64,000 nt of DNA from assembly GCF_003086295.3 (NCBI RefSeq), contig NC_092054.1:36486393-36550392 (forward strand). The letters run 5' to 3'. This document shows, piece by piece, positions 1 to 10,923 of this stretch. Source of the stretch: Arachis hypogaea. Taxonomy: Eukaryota > Streptophyta > Magnoliopsida > Fabales > Fabaceae. A model generated the notes under the pieces. It was not told the DNA's origin and did not search any database. It saw nothing but the letters and a program-made list of their open reading frames with translations. Position 1 is the first letter of the stretch. Each line of letters opens with the position of its first letter. The translations under genes and the position numbers were made by a program.

Positions 1-328
1 AAAAAAATTTACTAAGTGTCAGCATTTAGTCCTAAATACATTAGGCATCACTTTTGAAATGTACCCAAAACATAATAAATAGGTTACTTTTTAAAAGCGT
101 TTTCTTTGATACAAAAAATGTATCCATAGATATCAATATAAGGCTACGCTTTATAAGTGATTTTTATTGTATCTAAGGCTACACTTTTTAAATGATGCCA
201 TAATTGTGTTTCCTATTCTCTTATAAAAGGAAAACACAGAGAAAAGCATAGCCTATTCTATGAATAGGCTACGCTTTTGAAATGTAGCTTAAAAAAAGTG
301 TGGCTAAATGAGTATTTTTCTTGTAGTG
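1..328. mobile_element. CACTA (EnSpm-type) transposon, terminal part
   Basis: The block ends at 328 with TTTTTCTTGTAGTG, the reverse complement of CACTACAAGAAAAA, a typical plant CACTA terminal inverted repeat. Inside it the subterminal word GGCTACGCTTTT and variants recur in both orientations (about 46-60, 88-104, 150-165, 176-204, 264-290, 296-305), as expected for the transposase-binding subterminal repeats of this superfamily. The other end lies left of the window and no transposase is visible here. The sequence after 328 resumes the AT-rich leader of element C, so the transposon appears to sit within that leader. The 3-bp target duplication would start with TTC at 329-331, but its partner is outside the window. 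Confidence 0.8.
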
Positions 329-557
329 TTCCTAACCAATTTCTCTCTCTTCATTTTTTTTGAAAATCCTCACCCACATCTTTTTCAAATCTTTTTAATT
401 AATTAATTTAGTTTTCAATTTTCTTTTATTTCTTTTTCTTCAAATTTTCGAAATTATATTCAATTTTTCATTTATTTTATTTTATTTTATTTTAATTTCG
501 GTTTTCAAAAAAAATATATATTTTATTTGCAATCCGCATCATCTCCCTTTCTCCATC
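329..557 (+). other. Element C, 3' part of untranslated leader
   Basis: AT-rich, pyrimidine-rich sequence directly before the C gag start codon. It contains a TTAATTAATTAATTTA run near 397 and a (TTTTA)n microsatellite at about 470-495. It resembles the TTTTCAAAAAT-rich leader of element B. No coding potential is seen. Confidence 0.6.
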
Positions 558-3500
558 ATGGACCTAAGTGGAAATGAACAGTCCAGAAGGACTCTGGGGT
601 CATATACTAACCCCATTACTGCTGCATATGGGAGTAGCATCTGTATACCTCCCATCAAAGCAAGCAGTTTTGAGCTAAATCCTCAGCTCATTGTCATGGT
701 GCAGCAAAATTGCCAGTATTCCAGTCTTTCACAAGAAGAACCTATTGAGTTTCTGGCGCAGTTCTTGCAAATTGCTGACACAGTGTGTGACAAGGAGGTA
801 GATCAGGACGTATACAGGCTGTTGCTGTTTCTGTTTGTTGTAAAAGATCAAGCTAAGAGGTGGTTAAATAACCAACCCACAACAAGCATAAGAACATGGA
901 AACAGTTATCAGACAAATTCTTGAATCAATATTTCCCTCCAAAAAGGATGACACAGTTAAGGCTGGACATCCAAGGCTTTAAACAAGAGGATGATGAATC
1001 CCTTTATAACGCCTGGGAGAGGTACAGAGGGATGCTAAGGAAATGCCCCTCTGAAATGTTTTCAAAGTGGGTGCAATTAGACATCTTCTACTATGGGCTT
1101 ACAGAAGAAGCTCAGATATCTCTAGACCACTCAGCTGGTGGATCTATACACATGAGAAAGATTATTGAAGAGGCTCAAGAGCTTATTGATATAGTTGCTA
1201 GAAATCAGCATCTGTACATAAGTAATGAGTCCTTCATGAAAGAAGAAGCTAAAGCAGTATCAACTGACTTTAGTCCTCAGGAACAAGTTGCTGAACTCAA
1301 TCAGCAACTATCTTCTATAACAAGGCAGTTAGCAGAAGTTAAGGAGATGCTACAAGAAACTAAAAATGCTAATAAACATATGGAAGCACAATTGAATCAG
1401 ACAAAACAGCAATTATCAAAGCAGATAACAGAAGAGTGCAAAGCAGTTCAATTAAGAAGTGGAAAAACATCAAATACCTCACTTCAGAGCAGCAGAAAGC
1501 CAAGAAAAGATCAACTGACAGAGGATGAGCAAAATATTATCCAAAATCCCTCTGAGGACAGTAAGAGCCCAGAGAGGAATAACTCTGGCGTTCAAACGCC
1601 AGAAAAGGATGTAAAGCTGGCGTTAAATGCCCAACGCACGCACAGTTCTGGCATTCAAACGCCAGAAACAGGAAAGGAGCTGGCGTCAAACGCCCAATGG
1701 AAGCTCAGTTCTGGCGTTCAAACGCCAGAAACAGGTAAGAAGTTGGCGTCCAACGCCTATCCAACTTCTAACCCTGGCATTCAAATGCCAGTGAGGGATC
1801 AGACACACATAAGTGCTGATAACAACCCCTCTAAAAAGGCTTCTCCAACCACCTCTGTAGGAAATAAACCTGCAGCAACTAAGGTTGAGGAATACAAAGC
1901 CAAAATGCCTTATCCTCAAAAACTCCGCCAAGAGGAACAGGATAAGCAATTTGCTCGCTTTGCAGACTATCTCAGGAATTTTGAAATAAAGATTCCGTTT
2001 GCAGAGGCATTTGAGCAAATACCCTCTTATGCCAAGTTCATGAAAGAGATCTTGAGTCATAAGAAGGATTGGAGAGAAACTGAAAGAGTTCTCCTCACTG
2101 AAGAATGCAATGCAGTCATTCTGAAAAGCTTTTCAGAAAAGCTTAAAGATCCCGGGAGCTTTATGATACCATGCATATTAGAGGGTAATTGCACCAAGAC
2201 AGCTTTATGTGATCTTGGGATAAGCATCAACCTAATACCTGCATCCACTATCAGAAAGCTTGGTTTAACTGAAGAAGTCAAACCAACCCGAATATGTCTC
2301 CAACTTGCTGATGGCTCCATTAAATACCCATCAGGCATGATTGAAGTCATGATTGTCAGAGTTGGGCCATTCGCCTTCCCCACTGACTTTGTAGTGCTGG
2401 AAATGGAGGAGCACAAGAGTGCTACTCTCATTCTAGGAAGACCTTCCCTAGCAACTAGACGAACTCTCATTGATTTCCAAAAGGGGGAAGTAACCCTGAG
2501 AGTCAATGAGGATGAGTCTAAGTTGAATGCTGTCAAAGCCATGCAGCATCCAGACACACCAAAAGACTACATGAAAGTTGATCTTATTGACTCTTTGGTA
2601 GAGGAGATCAACATGGCTGAGAGTCTCGAATCAGAACTGGAAGACATCTTTAAAGATGTTCAGCCTGATCTGGAGGATTCAGAGGAATTGAGAAAGCCTC
2701 TGAAACTTCCTCAGGAAGAGAAAAAACCTCCTAAACCCGAGCTCAAACCATTATCACCATCCCTGAAATATGCATTTCTAGGAGAAGGTGACACTTTTTC
2801 GGTGATCATAAGCTCTGCTTTAAATCCCCTGCAAGAGGAAGCGCTGCTTCAAGTGCTAAGGACACACAAGACAGCTCTTGGGTGGTCCATAAATGATCTT
2901 AAGGGCATCAGCTCAGCAAGATGCATGCACAAGATCCTATTGGAGGACGATGCTAAGCCAGTGGTTCAACCACAGAGGCGGCTAAATCCAGCCATGAAGG
3001 AAGTGGTGCAGAAAGAGGTCACCAAATTACTAGAGGCTGGGATTATTTATCCTATTTCTGATAGCCCCTGGGTGAGCTCTGTCCAAGTTATCCCCAAAAA
3101 GGGAGACATGAAAGTGGTTCATAATGAAAAAAATGAACTAGTTCCTACAAGAACAGTTACAGGGTGGCGCATGTGTATTGACTATAGAAGGCTCAATACA
3201 GCCACTAGAAAGGATCATTTTCCTTTACCATTCATAGACCAGATGCTAGAAAGACTAGCAGGTCATGATTATTACTGCTTTTTGGATGGCTATTTAGGTT
3301 ACAACCAAATTGCAGCAGATCCCCAGGATCAAGAGAAAACAGCATTCACATGCCCATCTGGAGTATTTGCCTACAGAAGGATGCCATTTGGGCTGTGTAA
3401 TGCACCTGCAACCTTTCAGAGATGCATGCCCTCTATTTTATCTGATATGGTGGAAAATTTTCTGGAAGTCTTCATAGATGACTTCTCAGTATATGGAGAC

Positions 3501-3905
3501 TCATTAAGCTCCTGTCTTGATCACCTGACACTGGTTCTGAAAAGATGCCAAGAGACTAACCTGGTTTTAAACTGGGAAAAATGTCACTTTATGGTGACTG
3601 AAGGGATTGTCCTTGGGCACAAGATTTCGAGCAAGGGAATAGAGGTGGATCAATCTAAGGTAGAAGTAATTGAAAAATTACCATCACCTGCCAATGTTAA
3701 GGCAATCAGAAGCTTTCTGGGGCATGCAGGATTCTATAGGAGGTTTATAAAGGATTTTTCAAAAATTGCAAAACCTCTAAGCAACCTGCTAGCTGCTGAC
3801 ATGCCATTTGTGTTTGACACAGAGTGTCTACAGGCGTTTGAAACTCTGAAAGCTAAGCTGGTCACATTTCTGGACTTTACTATGAGTTTGTGTGTTTTTC
3901 TGTGA
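558..3905 (+). pseudogene. Element C truncated gag-PR-RT polyprotein (Athila-type Ty3/gypsy)
   Basis: The frame is open for 1115 codons from the ATG at 558. Residues about 38-190 match a Retrotrans_gag capsid domain. A Gln/Lys-rich, coiled-coil-like stretch follows (about 240-295), then a palindrome-encoded repeat (about 343-411). The protease motif is CDLGISINLIP (Asp552), where relatives in this window have DLGAS. RT motifs are MCIDYRRLN (about 872), MPFGLCNAP (about 942) and FIDD (Asp974, Asp975). The frame leaves pol at about 3863, just after LKAKLV in the RT-RNase H connection, and runs a few codons into LTR sequence. RNase H and integrase are therefore missing. No CCHC knuckle is seen. 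The copy is defective in cis, and the Ile in the protease motif and Leu in GYLGYNQ (normally GYSGYNQ) suggest further decay. Confidence 0.88.
1584..1791 (+). repeat. Palindromic GGCGTT/AACGCC repeats inside C gag coding sequence
   Basis: Four palindromes of the type TCTGGCGTTCAAACGCCAGA (1584-1603, about 1642-1663, 1709-1730, 1770-1790) alternate with weaker GCTGGCGTNAAACGCCCA units. The reading frame stays open and gives a repeat of about 22-32 residues whose core is SG(V/I)QTPE...LA.NA. The same DNA word occurs in non-coding parts of elements B and C. Confidence 0.85.
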
Positions 3906-4706
3906 TTTCAGGTAATTTCTGGCTGAAATTGAGGGACCTGAGCAAAAATCTGATTCAGAGGTTGAAAAAGGACTACAGATGCTGTTGGATTCTGACCTCC
4001 CTGCACTCAAAGTGGATTTTCTAGAGCTACAAGAGTCCAAATGGTGCGCTCTCAATTGAGTTGGAAAGTAGACATCCAGGGCTTTCCAGCAATATATAAT
4101 AGTCTATACTTTGCCCGAGTTTAGACAATGCAAACTTGCGTTCAACGCCAGTCCTCTGCCCTATTCTGGCGTTAAACGCAAGAAACAGGTTACAAGTTGG
4201 AGTTAAACGCCCAAAACAGGTTACAAGCTGGCGTTTAACTCCAGAAACAGCCTAGGCACATGTAAAGCTCAAGTCTCAGCCCCAGCACACACCAAGTGGG
4301 CCCCGGAAGTGGATTTATGCACTATCTATCATAATTTACTCATTTTCTGTAAACCTAGGTTACTAGTTTAGTATTTAAACAACTTTTAGAGATTTATTTT
4401 GTATCTCATGACATTTTTAGTTCTGAAATTTGTACTCTTTGATGGCATGAGTCTCTAAACTCCATTGTTGGGGGTGAGGAGCTCTGCTGTGTCTCGATGA
4501 ATTAATGCAATTATTTCTGTTTTCTATTCAAACACGCTTGTTTCTATCTAAGATGTTCATTCGCACTTCAATATGATGGATGTGATGATCCGTGACATTC
4601 ATCACCATTCTCAACCTATGAACGTGTGCTTGACAACCACCTTCGTTCTACCTTCGATTGAATGAGTATCTCTTGGATTCCTTAATCAGAATCTTCGTGG
4701 TATAAG
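3862..4706 (+). repeat. Element C 3' LTR, left part (5' end deleted)
   Basis: From TCACATTTCTGG at 3862 the sequence matches the B LTR beginning about 100 bp into it (4808 on), so the first part of the LTR was lost in the deletion that removed the end of pol. The part holds palindromic GGCGTT words at about 4137-4255. It ends at 4706, where element B is inserted; the LTR resumes at 61818. Confidence 0.85.
4702..4706. repeat. Target-site duplication of element B, left copy (ATAAG)
   Basis: ATAAG directly precedes the TG of the B 5' LTR and is repeated exactly after the CA of the B 3' LTR at 61813-61817. A 5-bp duplication is normal for Ty3/gypsy integration. Confidence 0.92.
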
Positions 4707-5091
4707 TGATGAGCGGATAATTTATACGCTTTTTGGCATTGTTTTTAGTATATTTTTAGTAGGATCTAGTTACTTTTAGGGATGTTTTCATTAGTTTTTA
4801 TGTTAAATTCACATTTCTGGACTTTACTATGAGTTTGTGTGTTTTTCTGTGATTTCAGGTATTTTCTGGCTGAAATTGAGGGACTTGAGCAGAAATCAGA
4901 TTCAGAGGTTGAAAAAGGACTGCTGATGCTGTTGGATTCTGACCTCCCTGCACTCAAAGTGGATTTTCTGGAGCTACAGAACTCGAAATGGCGCGCTTCC
5001 AATTGAGTTGGAAAGTAGACATCCAGGGCTTTCCAGAAATATATAATAGTCCATACTTTGGCCAAGAATTGACGACGTAAACTGGCGTTCA

Positions 5092-5193
5092 ACGCCAGCT
5101 TTCTACCCAAATCTGGCGTTCAGCGCCAGAAAAGGATCCAAAACCAGAGTTGAACGCCCAAATTGGCACAAAAACTGGCGTTCAACTCCACAA
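5092..5193 (+). repeat. Palindromic GGCGTT words in B LTR
   Basis: CTGGCGTTCAACGCCAG at 5092-5108 and CTGGCGTTCAGCGCCAG at 5113-5129 are near-perfect inverted repeats; two weaker units follow up to 5193. They lie upstream of the TATA box, so in U3. Confidence 0.8.
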
Positions 5194-5306
5194 ATGACCT
5201 CTGCACGTGCAACACTTAAGCTCAGCCCAAACACACACCAAGTGGGCCCCGGAAGTGGATTTATACATCAAATACTTACTCATGTAAACCCTAGTAGCTA
5301 GTTTAT

Positions 5307-5314
5307 TATAAATA
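5307..5314 (+). promoter_or_regulatory. TATA box of B 5' LTR
   Basis: TATAAATA followed by GG, the only strong TATA-like site in this LTR. It is conserved at 60741-60748 in the 3' LTR. Transcription would start roughly 30 bp downstream. Confidence 0.65.
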
Positions 5315-6352
5315 GGACCTCTTACTATTGTATTAGGCATCTGTGGTCTCAGTTTTATTCCATTGTTCATCTTAGGAGACTATTGATCTCGTTTAGGGGG
5401 CTGGCCATCTCGGCCATGCCTGGAACTTCACTTATGTATTTTCAACGGCAGAGTTTCTACACTCCATAGATTAAGGTGTGGAGCTCTGCTGTTCCTCAAA
5501 GATTAATGCAAAGTACTACTGTTTTCTATTCAATTCTTCTTATTTCTCTTCTAAGATATCTATTCGCACCCAAGAACGTGATGAAGGTGATGATTATGTG
5601 TGACGCTCATCACCATCTCCCCTATGAACGCGTGCCTGACAAACACTTCTGTTCTACATGAATTAAGCTAGAATGAATATCTCTTAGATCTCCTAACCAG
5701 AATCTTCGTGGCGTAAGCTAGAATGATGGCGGCATTCAAGAGAATCCGGAAGGTCTAAACCTTGTCTGTGGTATTCTGAGTAGGATTCAATGATTGAATG
5801 ACTGTGACGAGCTTCAAACTCGCGAGTGCTGGGCGTTAGTGACAGACGCAAAAGGAGGGTGAATCCTATTCCAGCATGATCGAGAACCGACAGATGAATA
5901 GCCGTGCCGTGACAGGGTGCAAGCCACTGACAACGGTGATGCCCTTGCATACAGCCAGCCATGGAAAGGAGTAAGACTGATTGGATGAAGATAGTAGGAA
6001 AGCAGAGGTTCAGAGGAACGAAAAGCATCTCCATTCGCTTATCTGAAATCCCTGCCAATGAATCTACATAAGTATCTCTATCCCTTTTATTGTTTATTTT
6101 AATCTAATAAAGTATCATGTTTAAATCCGCCTGACTGAGATTTACAAGGTGACCATAGCTTGCTTCATACCAACAATCTCCGTGGGATTCGACCCTTACT
6201 CACGTAAGGTATTACTTGGACGACCCAGTGCACTTGCTGGTTAGTTGTATCGAAGTTGTGACAATTATGAATTAAGATCAAGGCACCAAGCTTTGGAGCC
6301 ATTACCAGGGATTGTTCGAGCCTGGACATCACAATTTTGTGCACCAAGTTTT

Positions 6353-6370
6353 TGGCGCCGTTGCCGGGAA
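6353..6370 (+). other. Primer-binding site of element B (tRNA-Asp)
   Basis: TGGCGCCGTTGCCGGGAA is complementary to the 3' end of plant tRNA-Asp (CCGGCAACGGCGCCA), except at the last positions. It starts six bases after the LTR end, as expected for minus-strand priming. Confidence 0.88.
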
Positions 6371-8397
6371 TTGTTCGAGTTTGGACAACTGACGGTTCAT
6401 CTTGTTGCTCAGATTGGGTAACTTTCTTTTCGTTTTCTTTCAAAAATCTTTCAAAAATATTTTCAAAAAAAAAAAATAATTTCTAAAATTTTCTCATCTG
6501 TTTTCGAAAAAAATAAAAATGTTTTCAAAAATAAATTATTCTATGGCTTCAAAATTTTAAGAATGAATTCTAGTGTTTCATGAAATATGTTGAATCATAT
6601 CTGGCTGTAAAGCCATACCCAAACTACTTTGGGATTGGTATTCAACTAATCACTCCAGCCCATGTAATTATATGTTGCAGCCTGGCTGGCTGTAAAGCCA
6701 TGTCTAAATTCATTTGGACTGAGGCAGCAATTTGTTATCAAGAGCAAGTTAGTTGGAGTTAATCCACCTGCTACTGTTTCTGATCACCTGCTGAAGCTTG
6801 GCTGGCCATTGGCCATGTCTAGTGTTTTGGACTGGAGCTTTCTTTGAAAGCTTGGCTGGCTAGTGAGCCATGTCTAATTCCTGGACTGACGCTTTAGACT
6901 AACATGGCAAGATTACTGGAATTCATATTAAAAATTTTGGAATCCTTATTTTTCCTTTTAATTTTCGAAAAATATAAAATAAAAATCCAAAAAATTTAGA
7001 AAATCATAAAATCAAAAAGATTTTTCTGTTTCTTGTTTGAGTCTTGAGTCATATAATAAGTTTGGTGTCAATTGCATGTGCATCTTGCATTTTTCGAAAA
7101 TTCATGCATTCATAGTGTTCTTCATGATCTTCAAGTTGTTCTTGGTAAGTCTTCTTGTTTGATCTTGATGATTTTTTTGTTTTGTATCTTTTCATGTTTA
7201 TCATATGCATTCTTGAATTCTTAGTGCCTAAGCATTAAAGAATTCTAAGTTTGGTGTCTTGCATGTTTTCTTTGCATTAAAAATTTTTCAAAAATATGTT
7301 CTTGATGTTCATCATGACATTCAAAGTGTTCTTGGTGTTCATCTTGACATTCATAGCATTCTTGCATGCAACACATGTTTTGATCTAAAAATTTCATGCA
7401 TTGCATTTTTTTTTGTGTTTTTCTCTCTCATCATAAAAATTTCAAAAATAAAAAAAAATATCTTTCCCTTTTTCTCTCATCAAATTCGAAAATTTGGATT
7501 GACTTTTTTAAAATTTTTTAAAATCAAATTGTTTCTCATGAGTCAAATCAAATTTTCAATTTGAAAATCTTATCTTTTTCAAAATCTTTTTCAAAAATCA
7601 AATCTTTTTCAAATTTCTTAGTTATTTTCGAAAATTCCAAAAATATTTTTCAAAAATCTTTTTCTCATTTTTATACCACATTTTCGAAAATAACATAATC
7701 AATTAATGTTTTGATTCAAAAATTTGAAGTTTGTTACTTGCTTGTTAAGAAAGATTCAAACTTTAAGTTCTAGAATCATATCTTGTGATTTCTTATGAAT
7801 CAAGTCATTAATTGAGATTTTAAAAATCAAATCTTTTTCAAAACTAATTTTAATCATATCTTTTCAAAAATATCTTCTTATCTTATCTTTTTCAAAAATA
7901 TCTTTTCAAAATATCTTTTCTAACTTCCTAACTTCTTATCTTTTTCAAAATTTGTTTCAACTAACTAACTAACTTTTTGTTTGTTTCTTAACTTTTTCAA
8001 AACTACCTAACTAACTCTCTCTCTCTCATTTTTCGAAAATATCTCCCCCTTTTTCAAAAATTTCTTTTTAATTAACTAATTATTTTATTTTTATTTTTAT
8101 TTCAAAAAAATTTTCGAAAAAAATACCAACAATTTTCAAAAACTATTTTCAAAAATCACTAACTCCTTTTCAAAAATAATTTTCGAAAATTCCCTCCTTC
8201 TCTCTCATTCTATTATATTTATTCATTCATATCCTAACATCTCATCTCACATCTCTTCCATTCGTACAGTTGCATTTCTTCCTTTACATCACATTCTTTG
8301 TCTCCCCCTTCTCTTCCACTCACAAAGGGATCCCTATACTGTGGTATAGAGGATCTCTATTATTATTATCATTTTTCTGGCCATTCTTCCTTGTCAT
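6371..8397 (+). other. Element B long untranslated leader
   Basis: About 2 kb without a convincing ORF. The part from 6900 on is made largely of degenerate TTTTTCAAAAAT and TTTTCGAAAA words, with two AAGTTTGGTGTC copies at about 7060 and 7244. The start (6600-6880) holds four GGCTGGCT-type palindromic repeats, listed separately. A long leader before gag is common in Athila-type elements and may hold packaging signals; that role is inferred. Confidence 0.7.
6600..6880 (+). repeat. Four GGCTGGC...GCCATG repeats in the B leader
   Basis: Copies at about 6601-6616, 6681-6702, 6797-6818 and 6850-6872 share GGCTGGC(T/C) followed by AGCCATG or GGCCATG and then TCTA. Each can pair with itself (for example GGCT-GTAA-AGCC). 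Related text, GGCTGGCCAT..GGCCATG, is present in the B LTRs near 5400 and 60837. Confidence 0.65.
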
Positions 8398-10725
8398 ATG
8401 AGCAGGAGCAAGGATAAGAACATTCTTGTGGAAGCAGATCCAGAACCTGAAAGGACTCTGAAGAGAAAATTAAGAGAAGCTAAAATACAACAATCCAGAG
8501 AAAACCTTTCAGGAATTTTTGAACAGGAAGAGGAGATGACAGCCGAAAATAATAATAATATAAGGAAGATGCTTGGTGACTTTACTGCACCTAATTCCAA
8601 TTTACATGGAAGAAGCATCTCCATTCCTGCCATTGGAGCAAACAACTTTGAGCTGAAACCTCAATTAGTTTCTCTGATGCAGCAGAACTGCATGTTTCAT
8701 GGACTTCCATCTGAAGATCCTTTTCAGTTCTTAACTGAATTCTTGCAGATATGTGATACTGTTAAGACTAATGGAGTAGATCCTGAAGTCTACAGGCTCA
8801 TGCTTTTCCCTTTTGCTGTAAGAGACAGAGCTAGATTATGGTTGGATTCTCAACCTAAAGACAGCCTGAACTCTTGGGATAAGCTGGTCACGGCTTTCTT
8901 AGCCAAGTACTTTCCTCCTCAAAAGCTTAGCAAGCTTAGAGCTGATGTTCAAACCTTCAGACAGAAAGAAGGTGAATCCCTCTATGAAGCTTGGGAAAGA
9001 TACAAACAGTTGACCAAAAAGTGTCCTTCTGACATGCTTTCAGAATGGACCATCCTGGATATATTCTATGATGGTTTATCTGAGCTATCAAAGATGTCAC
9101 TGGACACCTCTGCAGGTGGATCCATTCACCTAAAGAAAACGCCTGCAGAAGCTCAAGAACTCATTGACATGGTTGCTAATAACCAGTTCATGTACACTTC
9201 TGAAAGGAATCCTGTGAATAATGGGACGCCTATGAAGAAAGGAGTTCTTGAAGTTGATACTCTGAATGCCATTTTGGCTCAGAACAAAATATTGACTCAG
9301 CAAGTCAATATGATTTCTCAGAGTCTGCATGGAATGCAAGCTGCATCCAACAGTACTCAAGAGGCATCTTCTGAAGAAGAAGCCTATGATCCTGAGAACC
9401 CTGCAATAGCAGAGGTAAATTACTTAGGTGAACCTTATGGAAACACCTATAACTCAACATGGAGAAATCATCCGAATTTCTCATGGAAGGATCAAAAGCC
9501 CCAACAAGGCTTTAATAATGGTGGAAGAAACAGGTTTAGCAATAGCAAGCCTTTTCCATCATCAACTCAGCAACAGACAGAGAACTCTGAACAAAATGCT
9601 TCTAATTTAGCAAATCTAGTCTCTGATCTATCTAAGGCCACTGTAAGTTTCATGAATGAAACAAGATCTTCCATTAGAAATCTGGAAGCACAAGTGGGCC
9701 AGCTGAGTAAAAGGATCACTGAAATCCCTCCTAGTACTCTCCCAAGCAATACAGAAGAGAACCCAAAAGGAGAGTGCAAGGCCATTGACATAAGCGCCAT
9801 GGCCGAACCTGTGAGGAGAGGAGAGGACGTGAATCCCAAGGAGGAAGACCTCCTGGGACGTCCAGTGGTCAATAAGGAGCTTCCCTCTGAGGAACCAAAG
9901 GACTCTGAGGCTCATCTAGAGACCATAGAGATTCCATTGAACCTCCTTATGCCCTTCATGAGCTCTAATGAGTATTCCTCTTCTGAAGAGAATGAGGATG
10001 TTACTGAAGAGCAAACTGCCAAGTTTCTTGGTGCAATCATGAAGCTGAATGCCAAATTATTTGGCATTGATACTTGGGAAGTTGAACCTCCCTTGTTCAT
10101 CAATGAACTAAGTGATCTGGATCAACTGACATTGCCTCAGAAGAGACAGGATCCTGGAAAGTTCATAATACCCTGTACCATAGGCACTATGATCTTTAAG
10201 GCTCTGTGTGACCTTGGTTCAGGGATAAACCTCATGCCCCTCTCTGTAATAGAGAAACTGGGAATCTATGGGGTGCAAGCTGCTAAAATCTCACTAGAGA
10301 TGGCAGACAGCTCAAGAAGACAGGCTTATGGACAAGTAGAAGATGTATTAGTAAAGGTTGAGGGCCTTTACATACCTACTGATTTCATAGTCCTGGATAC
10401 TGGAAAGGAAGAGGATGAATCCATCATCCTAGGAAGACCTTTCCTGGCCACAGCAAGAGCTGTGATTGATGTTGACAGAGGTGAAATAGTCCTTCAATGG
10501 AATGAGAACTCCCTTGTATTCAAAACTCAAGGATCTTCCTCTGCAACCATGGAGAGGAAGCTTGAAAAGCTTCTCTCAAAGCAGAGTCAACCAGAGCCCC
10601 CACAGTCAAACTCTAAGTTTGGTGTTGGGAGGCCACAACCAAACTCTAAGTTTGGTGTTGAACTCCCATATCCAAACTCTAAGTTTGGTGTTGGAGAGTC
10701 TCAACAAAGCTCTACACATCTGTGA
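8398..10725 (+). CDS. Element B gag-protease polyprotein
   Basis: The ATG at 8398 opens 775 codons. A Retrotrans_gag domain covers about residues 84-230 (FELKPQLVSLMQQNC through ILDIFYDGL). It is followed by an Asn/Gln/Ser-rich linker (about 350-400) and an acidic stretch. A retropepsin-like domain is centred on CDLGSGINLMP (Asp605) with the second conserved block [17 protein letters not shown]. The motif DLGSG differs from DLGAS of family A. The C-terminus is a threefold NSKFGV repeat and then a stop. No RT, RNase H or integrase follows, so this element is non-autonomous. The frame has no internal stops, which suggests recent activity or selection for Gag. Confidence 0.9.
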   Translation: MSRSKDKNILVEADPEPERTLKRKLREAKIQQSRENLSGIFEQEEEMTAENNNNIRKMLGDFTAPNSNLHGRSISIPAIGANNFELKPQLVSLMQQNCMFHGLPSEDPFQFLTEFLQICDTVKTNGVDPEVYRLMLFPFAVRDRARLWLDSQPKDSLNSWDKLVTAFLAKYFPPQKLSKLRADVQTFRQKEGESLYEAWERYKQLTKKCPSDMLSEWTILDIFYDGLSELSKMSLDTSAGGSIHLKKTPAEAQELIDMVANNQFMYTSERNPVNNGTPMKKGVLEVDTLNAILAQNKILTQQVNMISQSLHGMQAASNSTQEASSEEEAYDPENPAIAEVNYLGEPYGNTYNSTWRNHPNFSWKDQKPQQGFNNGGRNRFSNSKPFPSSTQQQTENSEQNASNLANLVSDLSKATVSFMNETRSSIRNLEAQVGQLSKRITEIPPSTLPSNTEENPKGECKAIDISAMAEPVRRGEDVNPKEEDLLGRPVVNKELPSEEPKDSEAHLETIEIPLNLLMPFMSSNEYSSSEENEDVTEEQTAKFLGAIMKLNAKLFGIDTWEVEPPLFINELSDLDQLTLPQKRQDPGKFIIPCTIGTMIFKALCDLGSGINLMPLSVIEKLGIYGVQAAKISLEMADSSRRQAYGQVEDVLVKVEGLYIPTDFIVLDTGKEEDESIILGRPFLATARAVIDVDRGEIVLQWNENSLVFKTQGSSSATMERKLEKLLSKQSQPEPPQSNSKFGVGRPQPNSKFGVELPYPNSKFGVGESQQSSTHL
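10605..10705 (+). repeat. Threefold coding repeat containing TAAGTTTGGTGTTG
   Basis: AACTCTAAGTTTGGTGTTG occurs three times in frame (about 10608, 10643, 10676) and encodes NSKFGV. The DNA word is the one that borders the 3' LTRs of the elements here, so the end of this ORF appears to be a translated stretch of 3' UTR repeat. Confidence 0.85.
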
Positions 10726-10743
10726 GGCTCCATGAGAGCCCAC

Positions 10744-10791
10744 TGTCAAGCTATTGACATTAAAGAAGCGCTTGTTGGGAGGCAACCCAAT
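10744..10791 (+). promoter_or_regulatory. Post-gag two-hairpin element, B copy
   Basis: Nineteen bases after the gag stop: TGTC-8 nt-GACA (10744-10759), the self-complementary octamer AAGCGCTT (10766-10773), then GTTGGG-AGGCAA-CCCAAT (10774-10791). Compared with the family A copies both stems keep pairing although their bases differ. Confidence 0.75.
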
Positions 10792-10923
10792 GTTTATCTA
10801 ATTTTTTTATTGTTTTTCATGTTTTTGTAGGTTCATGATCATGTGGAGTCACAAAATAAATATAAAAATTGAAAACGGAATCAAAAACAGCAGAAGAAAA
10901 ATCACACCCTGGAGGAGCATCTG

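Larger units (their letters stand above)
4707..6346 (+). repeat. Element B 5' LTR
   Basis: Starts TGATGAGCGG and ends GTGCACCA, followed after six bases by the tRNA-Asp primer-binding site. It matches 60141-61812 almost base for base; I noticed about seven substitutions and one indel of roughly 32 bp near 5920 (the extra sequence is in the 3' LTR at about 61355-61388). Palindromic words lie at 5092-5193 and a TATA box at 5307. A GGCTGGCCAT..GGCCATG word lies near 5400. Confidence 0.93.

Noticed and set aside
1686..2557. Minus-strand frames inside C gag-PR
   Set aside because: Shadows of the plus-strand polyprotein whose domain content is clear.
5693..6058. Minus-strand open frame in the B LTR (also 61127-61524)
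   Set aside because: It lies in the U5 part of an LTR, antisense to the element, without domain or start context.
7259..7564. Phe/Ile/Lys-rich frame of 101 codons in the B leader
   Set aside because: Product of the AT-rich TTTTTCAAAAA repeats; no domain and no conservation seen.
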